DNA of 33,347 nt from Treponema_I sp045616125 (GCA_045616125.1 JAZLGC010000061.1:1-33347), one strand, 5' to 3'; numbered from the stretch's first letter, positions 1 to 7,583 are shown. The notes: generated from the sequence alone by a model not told the origin. Translations and numbers: made by a program.

Positions 1-59
1 TGAATCCCGGCGAAGAAACTATGTATAGTCCATGCTGACCGCATGGACGCCGGGATTCA
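1..59. repeat. Nested stem-loop at window start
   Basis: Bases 1-12 (TGAATCCCGGCG) are exactly complementary to 48-59. Inside them 29-35 (TCCATGC) pairs with 41-47 around a 5-nt loop, leaving 13-28 unpaired on one side. A short T run follows at 64-68. It could be the terminator of a gene left of the window or the inner part of the repeat element whose end lies at 83-158. The window edge prevents a decision. Confidence 0.6.
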
Positions 60-82
60 ACAATTTTTGTCTGTACTGTCTC

Positions 83-158
83 TCCTCTCGATTTGTGGCA
101 TTCCTGTACAATCTTTGTTGCTGCGTAGCATTCTGCAACACTTTTTACGGACATCGCC
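83..158 (-). repeat. Partial copy of the MITE seen at 29350-29517
   Basis: Read on the minus strand, these 76 bases match 29350-29425 with only two differences, beginning with the same terminal repeat (GGCGATGTCCG here, GGCTATGTCCG there). Similarity stops abruptly after the shared GAGAGGA. The second terminal repeat is not seen and may lie before base 1. The outer end stops about 15 bp before the metY operator region, so the element sits directly against the promoter of the sulfur operon. No coding capacity. Confidence 0.85.
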
Positions 159-172
159 AAAAAAATAAACAA

Positions 173-233
173 ACCTATTGACGTAGTAGGTAAAATTTAA
201 TACATTAGGAATATACCTACTAGTTAAGTAGGA
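173..233 (+). promoter_or_regulatory. metY-cysK promoter with two 19-bp palindromic operators
   Basis: A -35 box TTGACG (178-183) and -10 TACATT (201-206) are 17 bp apart, placing the start near 213. Operator 1 is ACCTAT-N7-GTAGGT (173-191) over the -35. Operator 2 is ACCTAC-N7-GTAGGA (215-233) over the start of the transcript. The centres are 42 bp apart, about four helical turns. The same arrangement occurs before the mnmA-like gene at 26387-26445. This fits repression by a dimeric regulator, possibly with looping. Rrf2-type regulators (CymR, IscR) commonly control sulfur genes, but the identity of this one is inference. Confidence 0.75.
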
Positions 234-265
234 AATAGAGTGACACCCGAAGGAGGCGGTAAGAA

Positions 266-337
266 ATGAAGAACTATTTTGAAAAATTAGTCAGAGAAAA
301 CTTCAGGAACGGTGTCATGTGCTGTTGTTGTTGCTGA
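266..337 (+). CDS. Poly-cysteine leader peptide (23 aa), putative cysteine attenuator
   Basis: A short ORF starts at ATG 266 behind a strong Shine-Dalgarno AGGAGG (251-256). It encodes 23 residues, the last five being Cys (codons TGC TGT TGT TGT TGC at 320-334), directly followed by TGA at 335-337. It lies about 50 nt into the predicted metY transcript and ends 53 nt before the metY ATG. Leader peptides rich in the regulated amino acid are the hallmark of ribosome-mediated attenuation, and poly-Cys leaders that respond to cysteine are known in mycobacteria. Here the downstream genes are cysteine/homocysteine synthases, so the peptide very probably senses charged tRNA-Cys. No clear GC-rich terminator follows, so control may be translational. 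Confidence 0.8.
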   Translation: MKNYFEKLVRENFRNGVMCCCCC

Positions 338-391
338 TTATCGTAGCCCCATATTTTTCATTTTTATTTTTAATTACAAGGAACAACAACA
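323..391 (+). promoter_or_regulatory. Candidate RBS-sequestering helix: Cys codons pair with the metY start region
   Basis: Bases 323-332 (TGTTGTTGTT), which are Cys codons of the leader ORF, are perfectly complementary to 382-391 (AACAACAACA), which includes the last base of the metY Shine-Dalgarno AAGGA (378-382), the spacer and the A of the ATG. The helix would have 10 pairs (3 G-C, 7 A-U) and a 49-nt loop. A ribosome stalled on the Cys codons would prevent this pairing and expose metY. Fast passage would allow it. The sequences are low in complexity, so chance pairing is possible. Confidence 0.45.
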
Positions 392-1674
392 TGGCAAACT
401 ATAAATTCGAAACATTACAGTTACACATAGGACAGGAATCAGCAGACCCGGCATCAGATGCACGCGCCGTACCGATTTACGCAACCGCAAGTTACGTATT
501 CCATAATGCACAGCACGCTGCCGATCGCTTTGGTCTTGCCGATGCCGGTAACATTTACGGCCGCCTGACCAACAGTACCCAGGGCGTATTTGAAGACCGC
601 ATTGCAGCTCTTGAAGGCGGATCGGCCGGCCTTGCCGTAGCCAGTGGCGCCGCAGCCATCACCTACGTTATTCAGGCCCTGGCAAAAGCCGGTGAGCACA
701 TTGTTGCCCAGAAAACCATTTATGGCGGTTCCAGTAACCTGCTGGCCCACACTCTGCCTCTGTACGGCATTGAAGCAAGTTTTGTAGACATCCATAACCT
801 GAAAGAAACAGAAGATGCTATCCGCCCGGAAACCAAGGCCCTGTATATTGAAACTCTTGGTAACCCTAACTCAGACATTCCGGATATCGATGCTATTGCA
901 GAAATTGCCCACCGCCACGGACTGCCGCTGGTTATCGATAACACCTTTGGAACACCGTACCTTATCCGCCCCATCGAACACGGGGCCGATATCGTCATTC
1001 ATTCTGCTACCAAATTCATTGGTGGTCATGGAACAACTCTGGGTGGGGTTATTGTTGACGGCGGTACCTACGACTGGGCTAAAAGCGGGCGGTATCCCTG
1101 GATTTCAGAAGCAAATCCCAGTTATCATGGGGTAAAATTCACCGAAGCTGCCGGAAAGGCTGCCTTTGTAACCTACATCCGTGCCATTCTGCTTCGTGAC
1201 ACCGGAGCCTGTATTTCGCCTTTTGCTGCATTCCTGCTGCTTCAGGGAACCGAAACCTTAAGCCTCCGCCTGGAGCGCCATGCAGAAAATACCCGCAAGG
1301 TAATTGAGTATTTGCAGAATCATCCGCTGGTAGAAAAAGTAAATCACCCAAGCCTTGCTGATCATCCTCAGCATAATTTGTATCAGAAGTACTTCCCCAA
1401 CGGTGGTGGTTCCATTTTTACCTTCCAGATTAAAGGTGGCCGGGAAGAGGCATTCAAGTTCATTGATAACCTGAAGATTTTCTCGCTTCTGGCCAACGTT
1501 GCAGACGTAAAGAGCCTGGTAATTCACCCGGCAAGTACTACCCACAGCCAGCTGACTGATGAAGAACTGGCAGATGTAGGTATTTATCAGAATACTATCC
1601 GCCTTTCAATCGGAACCGAACATATCGATGATATCATCGCCGATCTTGAAAACGGATTTGCCGCCATAAAATAA
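391..1674 (+). CDS. metY: O-acetylhomoserine sulfhydrylase (MetY-type)
   Basis: A 427-residue PLP enzyme of the Cys/Met metabolism family that makes homocysteine from O-acetylhomoserine and sulfide (or methionine from methanethiol). The PLP lysine is Lys208 in HSATKFIGGHGTT. The family features QLHIGQE at the N-terminus, YGRLTNST, and the C-terminal SLVIHPASTTHSQL are all present, and the length is normal for MetY, longer than MetB/MetC. I start at ATG 391 because it has AAGGA 8 nt upstream and the N-terminus matches the family. An in-frame GTG at 319 would add a hydrophobic run that overlaps the leader peptide out of frame. cysK follows 16 nt later in the same operon. Expression is probably controlled by the operators and the poly-Cys leader upstream. 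The acyl donor (acetyl or succinyl) is not proven by sequence alone. Confidence 0.93.
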   Translation: MANYKFETLQLHIGQESADPASDARAVPIYATASYVFHNAQHAADRFGLADAGNIYGRLTNSTQGVFEDRIAALEGGSAGLAVASGAAAITYVIQALAKAGEHIVAQKTIYGGSSNLLAHTLPLYGIEASFVDIHNLKETEDAIRPETKALYIETLGNPNSDIPDIDAIAEIAHRHGLPLVIDNTFGTPYLIRPIEHGADIVIHSATKFIGGHGTTLGGVIVDGGTYDWAKSGRYPWISEANPSYHGVKFTEAAGKAAFVTYIRAILLRDTGACISPFAAFLLLQGTETLSLRLERHAENTRKVIEYLQNHPLVEKVNHPSLADHPQHNLYQKYFPNGGGSIFTFQIKGGREEAFKFIDNLKIFSLLANVADVKSLVIHPASTTHSQLTDEELADVGIYQNTIRLSIGTEHIDDIIADLENGFAAIK

Positions 1675-1690
1675 CACGAGGAATGAGAAT

Positions 1691-2632
1691 ATGTCAGAAG
1701 TTAAGAAGAGTGCGCTTGAATTAATCGGGGAAACTCCCGTTGTAGAAGTATCACGGTATGCAGCCGCTGCAGAAGCCAATGAAGCAACCATTGTTGCAAA
1801 ACTGGAATATTTTAACCCGGCAGGATCCGTAAAAGACCGCATTGCCCTTGCCATGATTGAAGATGCAGAAGAAAAAGGCATTCTGAAGCCGGGGGCTACC
1901 ATTATTGAGCCAACCAGCGGCAATACCGGTATCGGACTTGCAGCTGTTGCAGCCAGCAAAGGGTATAAGGCAATTCTGACTCTGCCTGAAACCATGAGTG
2001 TAGAGCGGCGGAACCTGCTGAAGGCCTACGGTGCCCGGCTGGTACTGACTGAAGGTGCCAAGGGTATGAAAGGTGCCATTGCAAAAGCAGAAGAACTGCA
2101 GAAGGAAATTGAAGGCAGTGTTATTCTCGGACAGTTTGTTAACCCTGCTAACCCTGCGGTGCATAAACGGACTACCGGACCTGAAATTTACCGCCAGCTG
2201 GACGGCAAGGTAGACTTCTTTGTTGCCGGCGTTGGTACCGGTGGCACCATAACCGGTGTCGGAGAGTACTTAAAGGAAAAAATTCCCGGCGTTAAAGTTG
2301 TTGCCGTAGAACCTGCCGGAAGTCCGGTACTTTCTACCGGAACTCCCGGTCCACACAAAATTCAGGGCATTGGTGCCGGCTTTGTACCGCAGACGCTGAA
2401 CACCGGTGTCTATGATGAAATCATCACCATTGAAAACGAAGATGCTTTTACCGAAGGACGTCGGTTTGCAACGTCAGAAGGAGTTCTGGTTGGTATTTCA
2501 TCTGGTGCTGCCTTAAAAGCTGCAACAATTCTTGCAAAACGGCCGGAAAACAAAGGCAAAACCATTGTGGTTCTGCTGCCTGATTCCGGTGACCGCTATC
2601 TTTCAACAGCGCTGTTCAATTCAGAAAATTAA
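1691..2632 (+). CDS. cysK: Cysteine synthase (O-acetylserine sulfhydrylase)
   Basis: A 313-residue fold-type II PLP enzyme that converts O-acetylserine and sulfide into cysteine. The PLP lysine is Lys48 in NPAGSVKDRIA. The substrate loop PTSGNTGIGLA, the phosphate-binding GVGTGGTITG and the C-terminal SSGAAL and LLPDSGDRYLS motifs are intact. The length is typical of CysK. The ATG at 1691 has GAGG 9 nt upstream. It is cotranscribed with metY (16-nt gap), so both sulfide-fixing branches share one control region. No serine acetyltransferase gene (cysE) is in the window. A strong terminator follows at 2676-2725. Confidence 0.95.
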   Translation: MSEVKKSALELIGETPVVEVSRYAAAAEANEATIVAKLEYFNPAGSVKDRIALAMIEDAEEKGILKPGATIIEPTSGNTGIGLAAVAASKGYKAILTLPETMSVERRNLLKAYGARLVLTEGAKGMKGAIAKAEELQKEIEGSVILGQFVNPANPAVHKRTTGPEIYRQLDGKVDFFVAGVGTGGTITGVGEYLKEKIPGVKVVAVEPAGSPVLSTGTPGPHKIQGIGAGFVPQTLNTGVYDEIITIENEDAFTEGRRFATSEGVLVGISSGAALKAATILAKRPENKGKTIVVLLPDSGDRYLSTALFNSEN

Positions 2633-2675
2633 TGAGAAATTGCTACGGATAATCCTAAAGATTTCATAGCGTGAA

Positions 2676-2725
2676 AGAGGTCTTCCTCATACCATTATTG
2701 GTATGAAGAAGACCTCTATTTTTTT
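2676..2725 (+). terminator. Intrinsic terminator of metY-cysK overlapping the next gene's start
   Basis: AGAGGTCTTC (2676-2685) pairs with GAAGACCTCT (2708-2717), and TCATACCA (2687-2694) with TGGTATGA (2699-2706). The 18 pairs are broken by one C/A mismatch, the loop is TTAT, and seven Ts follow at 2719-2725. This is a strong rho-independent terminator 44 nt after cysK. The ATG of the chemotaxis receptor (2703-2705) is inside the 3' arm, and the T run is its codons 6-8. Confidence 0.9.
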
Positions 2726-4784
2726 GAAAATTCTGATTCCATTCGTTATTACTTCGGTCATTGGCATCCTGATTTCCATCGGAATTGCAAACAAAATTAT
2801 TGAACGGAACATTGATGATATCTATAAAGATTTGTCTAATCATGCAACGTCCTTGAACAACCTGGGAGACTCCATTACCAAGGAGTTTATCGGCAACTTC
2901 AAAGCCATGCTGAAAACTGCATCCTATACTGATGAAGAGGATCGTATGGATGTAGTCCGCGATATGGTAGTAACCTCAAAAGCCATTACCGGTGCCTTTG
3001 ACGTGGGAATTTATGAAGTTGTGGGTAATGACACCATCATTCTGAATCCAGATCAGTGTCTTACTTTCACTTCCGGTACCAATCGCGTTGATGACGTTCT
3101 TGAGGCTTCAAGATCAAAAACTTCTTCATACTATTTTACTTGTCATGCTGAGTACAACATGACTGCCATCATGATTAATTACTGCTGGACTCCTGAAGAA
3201 TGCCAGATTCTTGGTGGAAAAAGTTATGTTGCCAAGGTTATGATGACTATTAATGATGAACGGCTTCGGTCTGTTGCCCGCGATATTGGAGCTGCATCAT
3301 TCAACCTTGCCGGTGCTGGTAAAGTAATGACTTCTTCTAATCCGGATGAGGTTGGTTACGAATTTAATCCGAAATTCTGGGAAGCTATGGAAGCTAACAT
3401 AGAAACAACGTTGATTGATGCTCCTGCAGGTTTATATCGCCATGCCTTCCGTATAACTGAGAATATTTCTACTATTTCAGATCCATTCTGGGTAGTGGTA
3501 AATCTTCCGGCACAGGGCATTAAGGATATGACCGGTGTTTTTCAGGGTTTAATTGTCCTTATTGTTATTCTCATTATTCTGGTAGAACTGGTATCTGTCA
3601 TTCTGGTACTGTGGGTTGTTGCAAGAAAGCCGCTGCGTGATCTTGAATCTTCTACCAACGAACTTGCTACCGGTGAAATGGACCTGTCATTCCGTCTGCC
3701 AGCCGGCAGTTCAGATGAACTGGGGCGTATTTCCCGTCACTTCAATGAATTTATGGAACGTCTTCAGACTATCATTACTAACCTGAGTGTAGAATCCATG
3801 GGCATTGTATCTGCTGTTGATGTAATGAAAGAAACTGCGGAAAACTCTTCTTCTGCGGTAAATACCATTACCGGAAACGTAAACAATGTGCAGAATCAGT
3901 CAAATATTCAGGCTCAGCATACGCAGCTGGTTCTGGATTCTGCCAAACAGCAGCAGAATAGTCTGAATGAAATGCTTACTGCCATCAATCAGTTCTCTCA
4001 TGAACTGCAGGAAACTGCTGCCACCGTTCATGAAATTGCCGGAAATACCACATCAGTTACTACCAACGTAAACAATATGAATACATCGTTTGGAAAACTG
4101 ATAACGGATATTCAGAATGGTCAGGTTGCCAATGAGGCTATTAAGAACTCAATTGTAGAAATTGAAAAGACTTCAAAGACCCTGACAGAAGCTAACAGTG
4201 TTATTGCCAATATTGCTTCCCAGACTAACCTGCTTGCCATGAACGCAGCTATTGAAGCTGCTCATGCTGGAGAAGCAGGAAAAGGTTTCTCGGTAGTTGC
4301 CGATGAAATCAGAAAACTGGCAGAAACTTCAAGTGGTCAGTCAAAGAAGATTGCCATGCAGATTAAGGCTATTCAGAATACTATCCGTGCTGCAGCAGAT
4401 GCTGGTATCGCGCTGATGAATGCCTTTACGGAAATTACTGGTTCTGCCAATACGGTAACTCCTTTGATTAATGAAATTAAGTCTTCCATGGAAGAGCAGA
4501 ATATCGGTACTCAGGACATCAACAAATCGTTGAATGCGCTGACTGGCGAATCTTACGACATCATTACAAAGGTTGAAACCAGTAAAACTTCGATGGAAGA
4601 TCTGGGTAGAAAAATTATCGATGTTGGTTCCATTACCACTACCATCAATAATTCAATGGAAGATATGTCTGAAAGCACCGTGCAGATTGGAAAGGCTGCA
4701 GAGGAAGTAAAGGTTACAGCATTCAGTGTTGAATCCAACATGAATAAGATGATGGATATTCTGAAAGACTTTAAGTGTGAATAA
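2703..4784 (+). CDS. Methyl-accepting chemotaxis protein
   Basis: A 693-residue transmembrane chemoreceptor that passes extracellular ligand signals to CheA/CheW. It has an N-terminal membrane segment (about 8-30), a periplasmic sensor of about 250 residues without an obvious family match, a second membrane segment (about 280-305, rich in I, L and V), a HAMP region (about 306-360) and a long cytoplasmic coiled-coil. The signalling tip is nearly canonical: ASQTNLLAMNAAIEAAHAGE followed by GKGFSVVADEIRKLAE. No C-terminal CheR-docking pentapeptide is seen. The start codon lies in the terminator stem of cysK and has no Shine-Dalgarno nearby. A TTG at 2724 would keep the membrane segment, but it also lacks one. 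A terminator follows at 4805-4834. Confidence 0.9.
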   Translation: MKKTSIFLKILIPFVITSVIGILISIGIANKIIERNIDDIYKDLSNHATSLNNLGDSITKEFIGNFKAMLKTASYTDEEDRMDVVRDMVVTSKAITGAFDVGIYEVVGNDTIILNPDQCLTFTSGTNRVDDVLEASRSKTSSYYFTCHAEYNMTAIMINYCWTPEECQILGGKSYVAKVMMTINDERLRSVARDIGAASFNLAGAGKVMTSSNPDEVGYEFNPKFWEAMEANIETTLIDAPAGLYRHAFRITENISTISDPFWVVVNLPAQGIKDMTGVFQGLIVLIVILIILVELVSVILVLWVVARKPLRDLESSTNELATGEMDLSFRLPAGSSDELGRISRHFNEFMERLQTIITNLSVESMGIVSAVDVMKETAENSSSAVNTITGNVNNVQNQSNIQAQHTQLVLDSAKQQQNSLNEMLTAINQFSHELQETAATVHEIAGNTTSVTTNVNNMNTSFGKLITDIQNGQVANEAIKNSIVEIEKTSKTLTEANSVIANIASQTNLLAMNAAIEAAHAGEAGKGFSVVADEIRKLAETSSGQSKKIAMQIKAIQNTIRAAADAGIALMNAFTEITGSANTVTPLINEIKSSMEEQNIGTQDINKSLNALTGESYDIITKVETSKTSMEDLGRKIIDVGSITTTINNSMEDMSESTVQIGKAAEEVKVTAFSVESNMNKMMDILKDFKCE

Positions 4785-4804
4785 TCCTTAGAATTGCGTT
4801 TCTT

Positions 4805-4834
4805 GCCGTGCACGTTGGTGCACGGCTTTTTTTT
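4805..4834 (+). terminator. Intrinsic terminator after the chemoreceptor gene
   Basis: GCCGTGCAC (4805-4813), loop GTTG, GTGCACGGC (4818-4826), then eight Ts (4827-4834). A textbook rho-independent terminator 20 nt after the stop codon. Confidence 0.95.
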
Positions 4835-4837
4835 CGA

Positions 4838-4886
4838 GGCCCCCTGACTCGCAACGTAGGATCCCTGAGCCTGTCGAAGGGGCCCG
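4838..4886. repeat. GC-rich intergenic repeat with CCCTGAGCCTGTCGAAGGG core
   Basis: Between the terminator and the next lipoprotein lies a GC-rich block with GGCCCC (4838-4843) and GGGGCC (about 4879-4884) as an inverted repeat. Its core CCCTGAGCCTGTCGAAGGG (4863-4881) resembles an imperfect palindrome that I recall in intergenic regions of many bacterial genomes. No ORF and no promoter elements stand out. Confidence 0.5.
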
Positions 4887-4938
4887 CCTGGGTTTCCTTA
4901 AAATTACTATGTATGCTAGCATTCAATCAGAGGTTTTT

Positions 4939-6294
4939 ATGAAAAAATTAGTCTGTGTATCGGCTGTGCTCTGTGCAGCACTCGTCTTCTTTACGGCATG
5001 TGCATCTAAAACAACTGATGCCTCTGTTGCTCCCGTACTTCCATCTCCAAGTGGACCGGTTGTTGAAGCTCCAGTATTTGAAACAAAAGAATTTACCTAT
5101 GACATGTATGCCGCCGCACCGGAAAGTGTACGGAATACCATAGCCCGGTGTGATGAACTGATTGCAGATGCCAAATTCCGCTCTGCCCGAGCAGCCCTTT
5201 CTGTAGATGAAGATTTGGGTAAAGATGAAGATTATATTCTGTATAAACAGGTAGAGGTTATCACCAACTATTTCTGTTTCAGCATGATGCATACCATGTT
5301 TGATATTCAGGATTTCAACAGTTTCGATGAACTTCTGGAATACCGCCACAACATTTCGTACGGAAACCAGGATATGACATTCAGCTTGACCTTTGGAGAA
5401 GGACCGGATTCATGGATTGACGACTATGAAGCTGAATACGGCAAAACTCCAAGATCGTGTCTGGCCCGTGCTCAGTACTATTATGATGTTTCGCAGCGTT
5501 ACGGCGACCAGTGGCTTAAACCATACAATGAATTGATTCAACTGTCATATGAAAATTACAAAGAAGCCGTTGAAGGCGGATTTTATGATCTGACTGCTCT
5601 GTCCCGGTATGCAGAATGTGCACTTTTTTCCCGCAATTTTCAGGATGCCCATGACGCCTATCTGCAGGTAGTAACTTACGTTTCTGATAATGGAGCTTTC
5701 TGGTATAATCTGGGAACTTCTACCATGTATCTGGGAAATTATACCGAAGCCATTGATTATGCAAAAATGGCAATTCTGAACCCTGAAGAAGGTATTGGGG
5801 AACAGATTGATGCATGGTTGCTTCTTTCAGATGCTTATCTTTACAGTGGAGATGTAATTTCTGCAGAAAAGCCTCTGGTAGATGTGACAAACATGTATCC
5901 TGACCAGCCATATCCGTTGTACAAGCTGGGCTGTTATTATTATGAATCAGCAGACAGACAGAAAGATGCGGTAGATGCTTTTACCCGGTCAATTCAGGCA
6001 GAATGGGTAAATGGAGGCTTCCGGCAGTCAACCATGTATGCAGTGCAATATCTTCTGGAATACGGTGATGTGGAAAACTGTCATCGCGTACTGGATAGTG
6101 CAAAGAAAATCGTTCAGTCAGATTCTGATGCTTTGGGATCTATCTGGTATCTGGATGCTCAGGTGTTCTTTATGGAAAATGACCGGGAAAACTGCATAAA
6201 AGCTGTTGGTGAAGCTGAAAAACAGTATCTGAAAAACAGCGGTCCTGAAGCCATGGAAGAATTGAACTATTTTAAAGAATACGCAGGATTGTAA
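4939..6294 (+). CDS. TPR-repeat lipoprotein
   Basis: A 451-residue exported protein. The N-terminus MKKLVC... is a signal peptide ending in a spirochete-type lipobox FFTAC with the lipidated Cys at residue 21, followed by a Ser/Pro-rich linker. The middle and C-terminal parts hold tetratricopeptide-like helical pairs, clearest at about 255-345 (WYNLGTSTMYLGNYTEAIDYA, and LYKLGCYYYES with DAVDAFTRSI). It is therefore likely a membrane-anchored scaffold for protein contacts. I use ATG 4939 because AGAGG lies 5 nt upstream. An earlier in-frame ATG at 4909 has no such signal. The META-domain lipoprotein gene follows 5 nt later, so both are probably cotranscribed. The precise role is unknown. Confidence 0.8.
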   Translation: MKKLVCVSAVLCAALVFFTACASKTTDASVAPVLPSPSGPVVEAPVFETKEFTYDMYAAAPESVRNTIARCDELIADAKFRSARAALSVDEDLGKDEDYILYKQVEVITNYFCFSMMHTMFDIQDFNSFDELLEYRHNISYGNQDMTFSLTFGEGPDSWIDDYEAEYGKTPRSCLARAQYYYDVSQRYGDQWLKPYNELIQLSYENYKEAVEGGFYDLTALSRYAECALFSRNFQDAHDAYLQVVTYVSDNGAFWYNLGTSTMYLGNYTEAIDYAKMAILNPEEGIGEQIDAWLLLSDAYLYSGDVISAEKPLVDVTNMYPDQPYPLYKLGCYYYESADRQKDAVDAFTRSIQAEWVNGGFRQSTMYAVQYLLEYGDVENCHRVLDSAKKIVQSDSDALGSIWYLDAQVFFMENDRENCIKAVGEAEKQYLKNSGPEAMEELNYFKEYAGL

Positions 6295-6299
6295 TTGAT

Positions 6300-6743
6300 A
6301 TGAAAAAAGCAAATGGCCTTATTTGGAGTGTACTGGCAGCAGCCGTTATTCTGCTGGCGGCCTGTACATCGCTGCCCCCTGTAGAACAGGAAACACCGGC
6401 CGGAATTGCCGGACTTTGGTATATAACTGATGCTGATGGCTGGACGCCTACCACCGATGGTCTTAATATTCCGTCGATGTTTTTTGAAGATGACTATGTA
6501 GCAGTGTATACCGGCCTTAATTCTCTTATGGCTGGCTATACGGCAGATGTTGCAGCTCAGCGTCTGTGTTTTGATACCAACGGACCCATGACCCGTGTTT
6601 CAGGTACTGACCATCAGATGCATTTTGAGTCTGCTCTGCTTACGGTATTGCCTCAGGTAGTGTCCTTTGTGCTTGATGAAGCCGACGGTATTCTGGAACT
6701 CTTCGATTCCGACGAAAGCCTGCTTCTGGTATTGGAACGCTAA
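6300..6743 (+). CDS. META-domain (HslJ/DUF306-like) lipoprotein
   Basis: 147 residues with a signal peptide and lipobox LAAC (Cys22). The rest resembles the small META/HslJ domain: AGLWYITDADG as the first strand, a central GLNSLMAGYTAD segment where the family usually has GCN, and a C-terminal FVLDEADGILELFD..LLLVL pattern. The canonical GCN cysteine is replaced, so the match is distant. Such domains are common in secreted bacterial lipoproteins and have no assigned enzyme activity. It starts 5 nt after the TPR lipoprotein stop and is followed by a bidirectional terminator. Confidence 0.65.
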   Translation: MKKANGLIWSVLAAAVILLAACTSLPPVEQETPAGIAGLWYITDADGWTPTTDGLNIPSMFFEDDYVAVYTGLNSLMAGYTADVAAQRLCFDTNGPMTRVSGTDHQMHFESALLTVLPQVVSFVLDEADGILELFDSDESLLLVLER

Positions 6744-6775
6744 TAAAAAACCGGCGCGGATGCCGGTTTTTTATT
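6742..6775. terminator. Bidirectional intrinsic terminator between convergent genes
   Basis: AATAAAAAACCGGC (6742-6755) and GCCGGTTTTTTATT (6762-6775) form a 14-bp stem with a 6-nt loop. It gives T runs on both strands, so it serves the plus-strand lipoprotein operon and the minus-strand membrane protein whose stop codon it touches. Confidence 0.95.
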
Positions 6776-7583
6776 ATTTCCACGGGAAAATAAAATTTTT
6801 CAGTGTTCTTGGCCCAATCGTATCCCGGTCATATTCAAGAAGATCATACCAGTTGATGTATTTCTTTACTTCCTTTACCGGAATTTCAGGATGCTCTTCA
6901 ATCCAGTCGTATTTATACATACGCAGTTTAAGGGCAACATTCCACTCAACCAGCAGCCCCGTAAAGCTTGGCAGCAGACCAACCAGGAATACTGACAGCA
7001 CAATGAGAACCAGTGTGTACAGGAACATGCCAAAAGAGAATCCGGGATTATCAAAGAACAGCAGATAACTTTTTTTCACTGACTTTAATACAGAGTCATT
7101 ATTCAACTGGGCACGCAGGGGCAGAAACCACTGCATGGAGATAAGAGTGATAACCACAGCCCAGAACAGCATTGAAGCAAGAAATAATCCGAAAAAACTG
7201 CCCATCTGAAGATAGAAGGGAATACCTACCAGTACAATCAGAATAACAGCAGCACTCATTGCCAGAAGCACCAGAGCTTCTCTCCAGTGAGACCAGAAAC
7301 CATCGAACAGTTCCTTAAAAGGAGGAGCTTTATAAAAGGCAATTTCTTTTGCCTTATCGTTAAGGTTGGTGTAAAACAGCAGAATCAGAAATAAGCCGAC
7401 AGCAGAAAGTCCCAGTGACGTAATAATCTGGAGCGATTCTGAAAGGGCAGGGGAATTGGCCAGTTCAGCCATTCCAAAAATTGTAGCGGCACCTGCAATC
7501 AGTATGAGGGTATTACAGATGAAGCCAAACAGCAGGTTGTCCCAGAAATCGCAGAATGATTTTTTAAGAAAGAATCCAAACAT
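6774..7583 (-). CDS. Polytopic membrane protein, function unknown
   Basis: A 269-residue inner-membrane protein with about six hydrophobic segments (roughly 14-38, 52-72, 104-126, 130-150 and 180-210 are clearest) and a charged, aromatic C-terminal tail ending in FIFPWK. The N-terminus MFGFFLKKSFCDFWDNLLFG, with early Phe and Trp, recalls YesL/DUF624-type proteins, but I cannot assign the family. The gene stands alone on the minus strand between convergent and divergent neighbours. Its promoter places the -10 box 6 nt before the ATG and there is no Shine-Dalgarno, which suggests a leaderless transcript. Confidence 0.75.
   Translation of the reverse strand: MFGFFLKKSFCDFWDNLLFGFICNTLILIAGAATIFGMAELANSPALSESLQIITSLGLSAVGLFLILLFYTNLNDKAKEIAFYKAPPFKELFDGFWSHWREALVLLAMSAAVILIVLVGIPFYLQMGSFFGLFLASMLFWAVVITLISMQWFLPLRAQLNNDSVLKSVKKSYLLFFDNPGFSFGMFLYTLVLIVLSVFLVGLLPSFTGLLVEWNVALKLRMYKYDWIEEHPEIPVKEVKKYINWYDLLEYDRDTIGPRTLKNFIFPWK

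Noticed and set aside
319..390. GTG start extending MetY by 24 residues
   Set aside because: The extension overlaps the poly-Cys leader in another frame and has no ribosome site of its own, whereas ATG 391 has AAGGA upstream and the family N-terminus.
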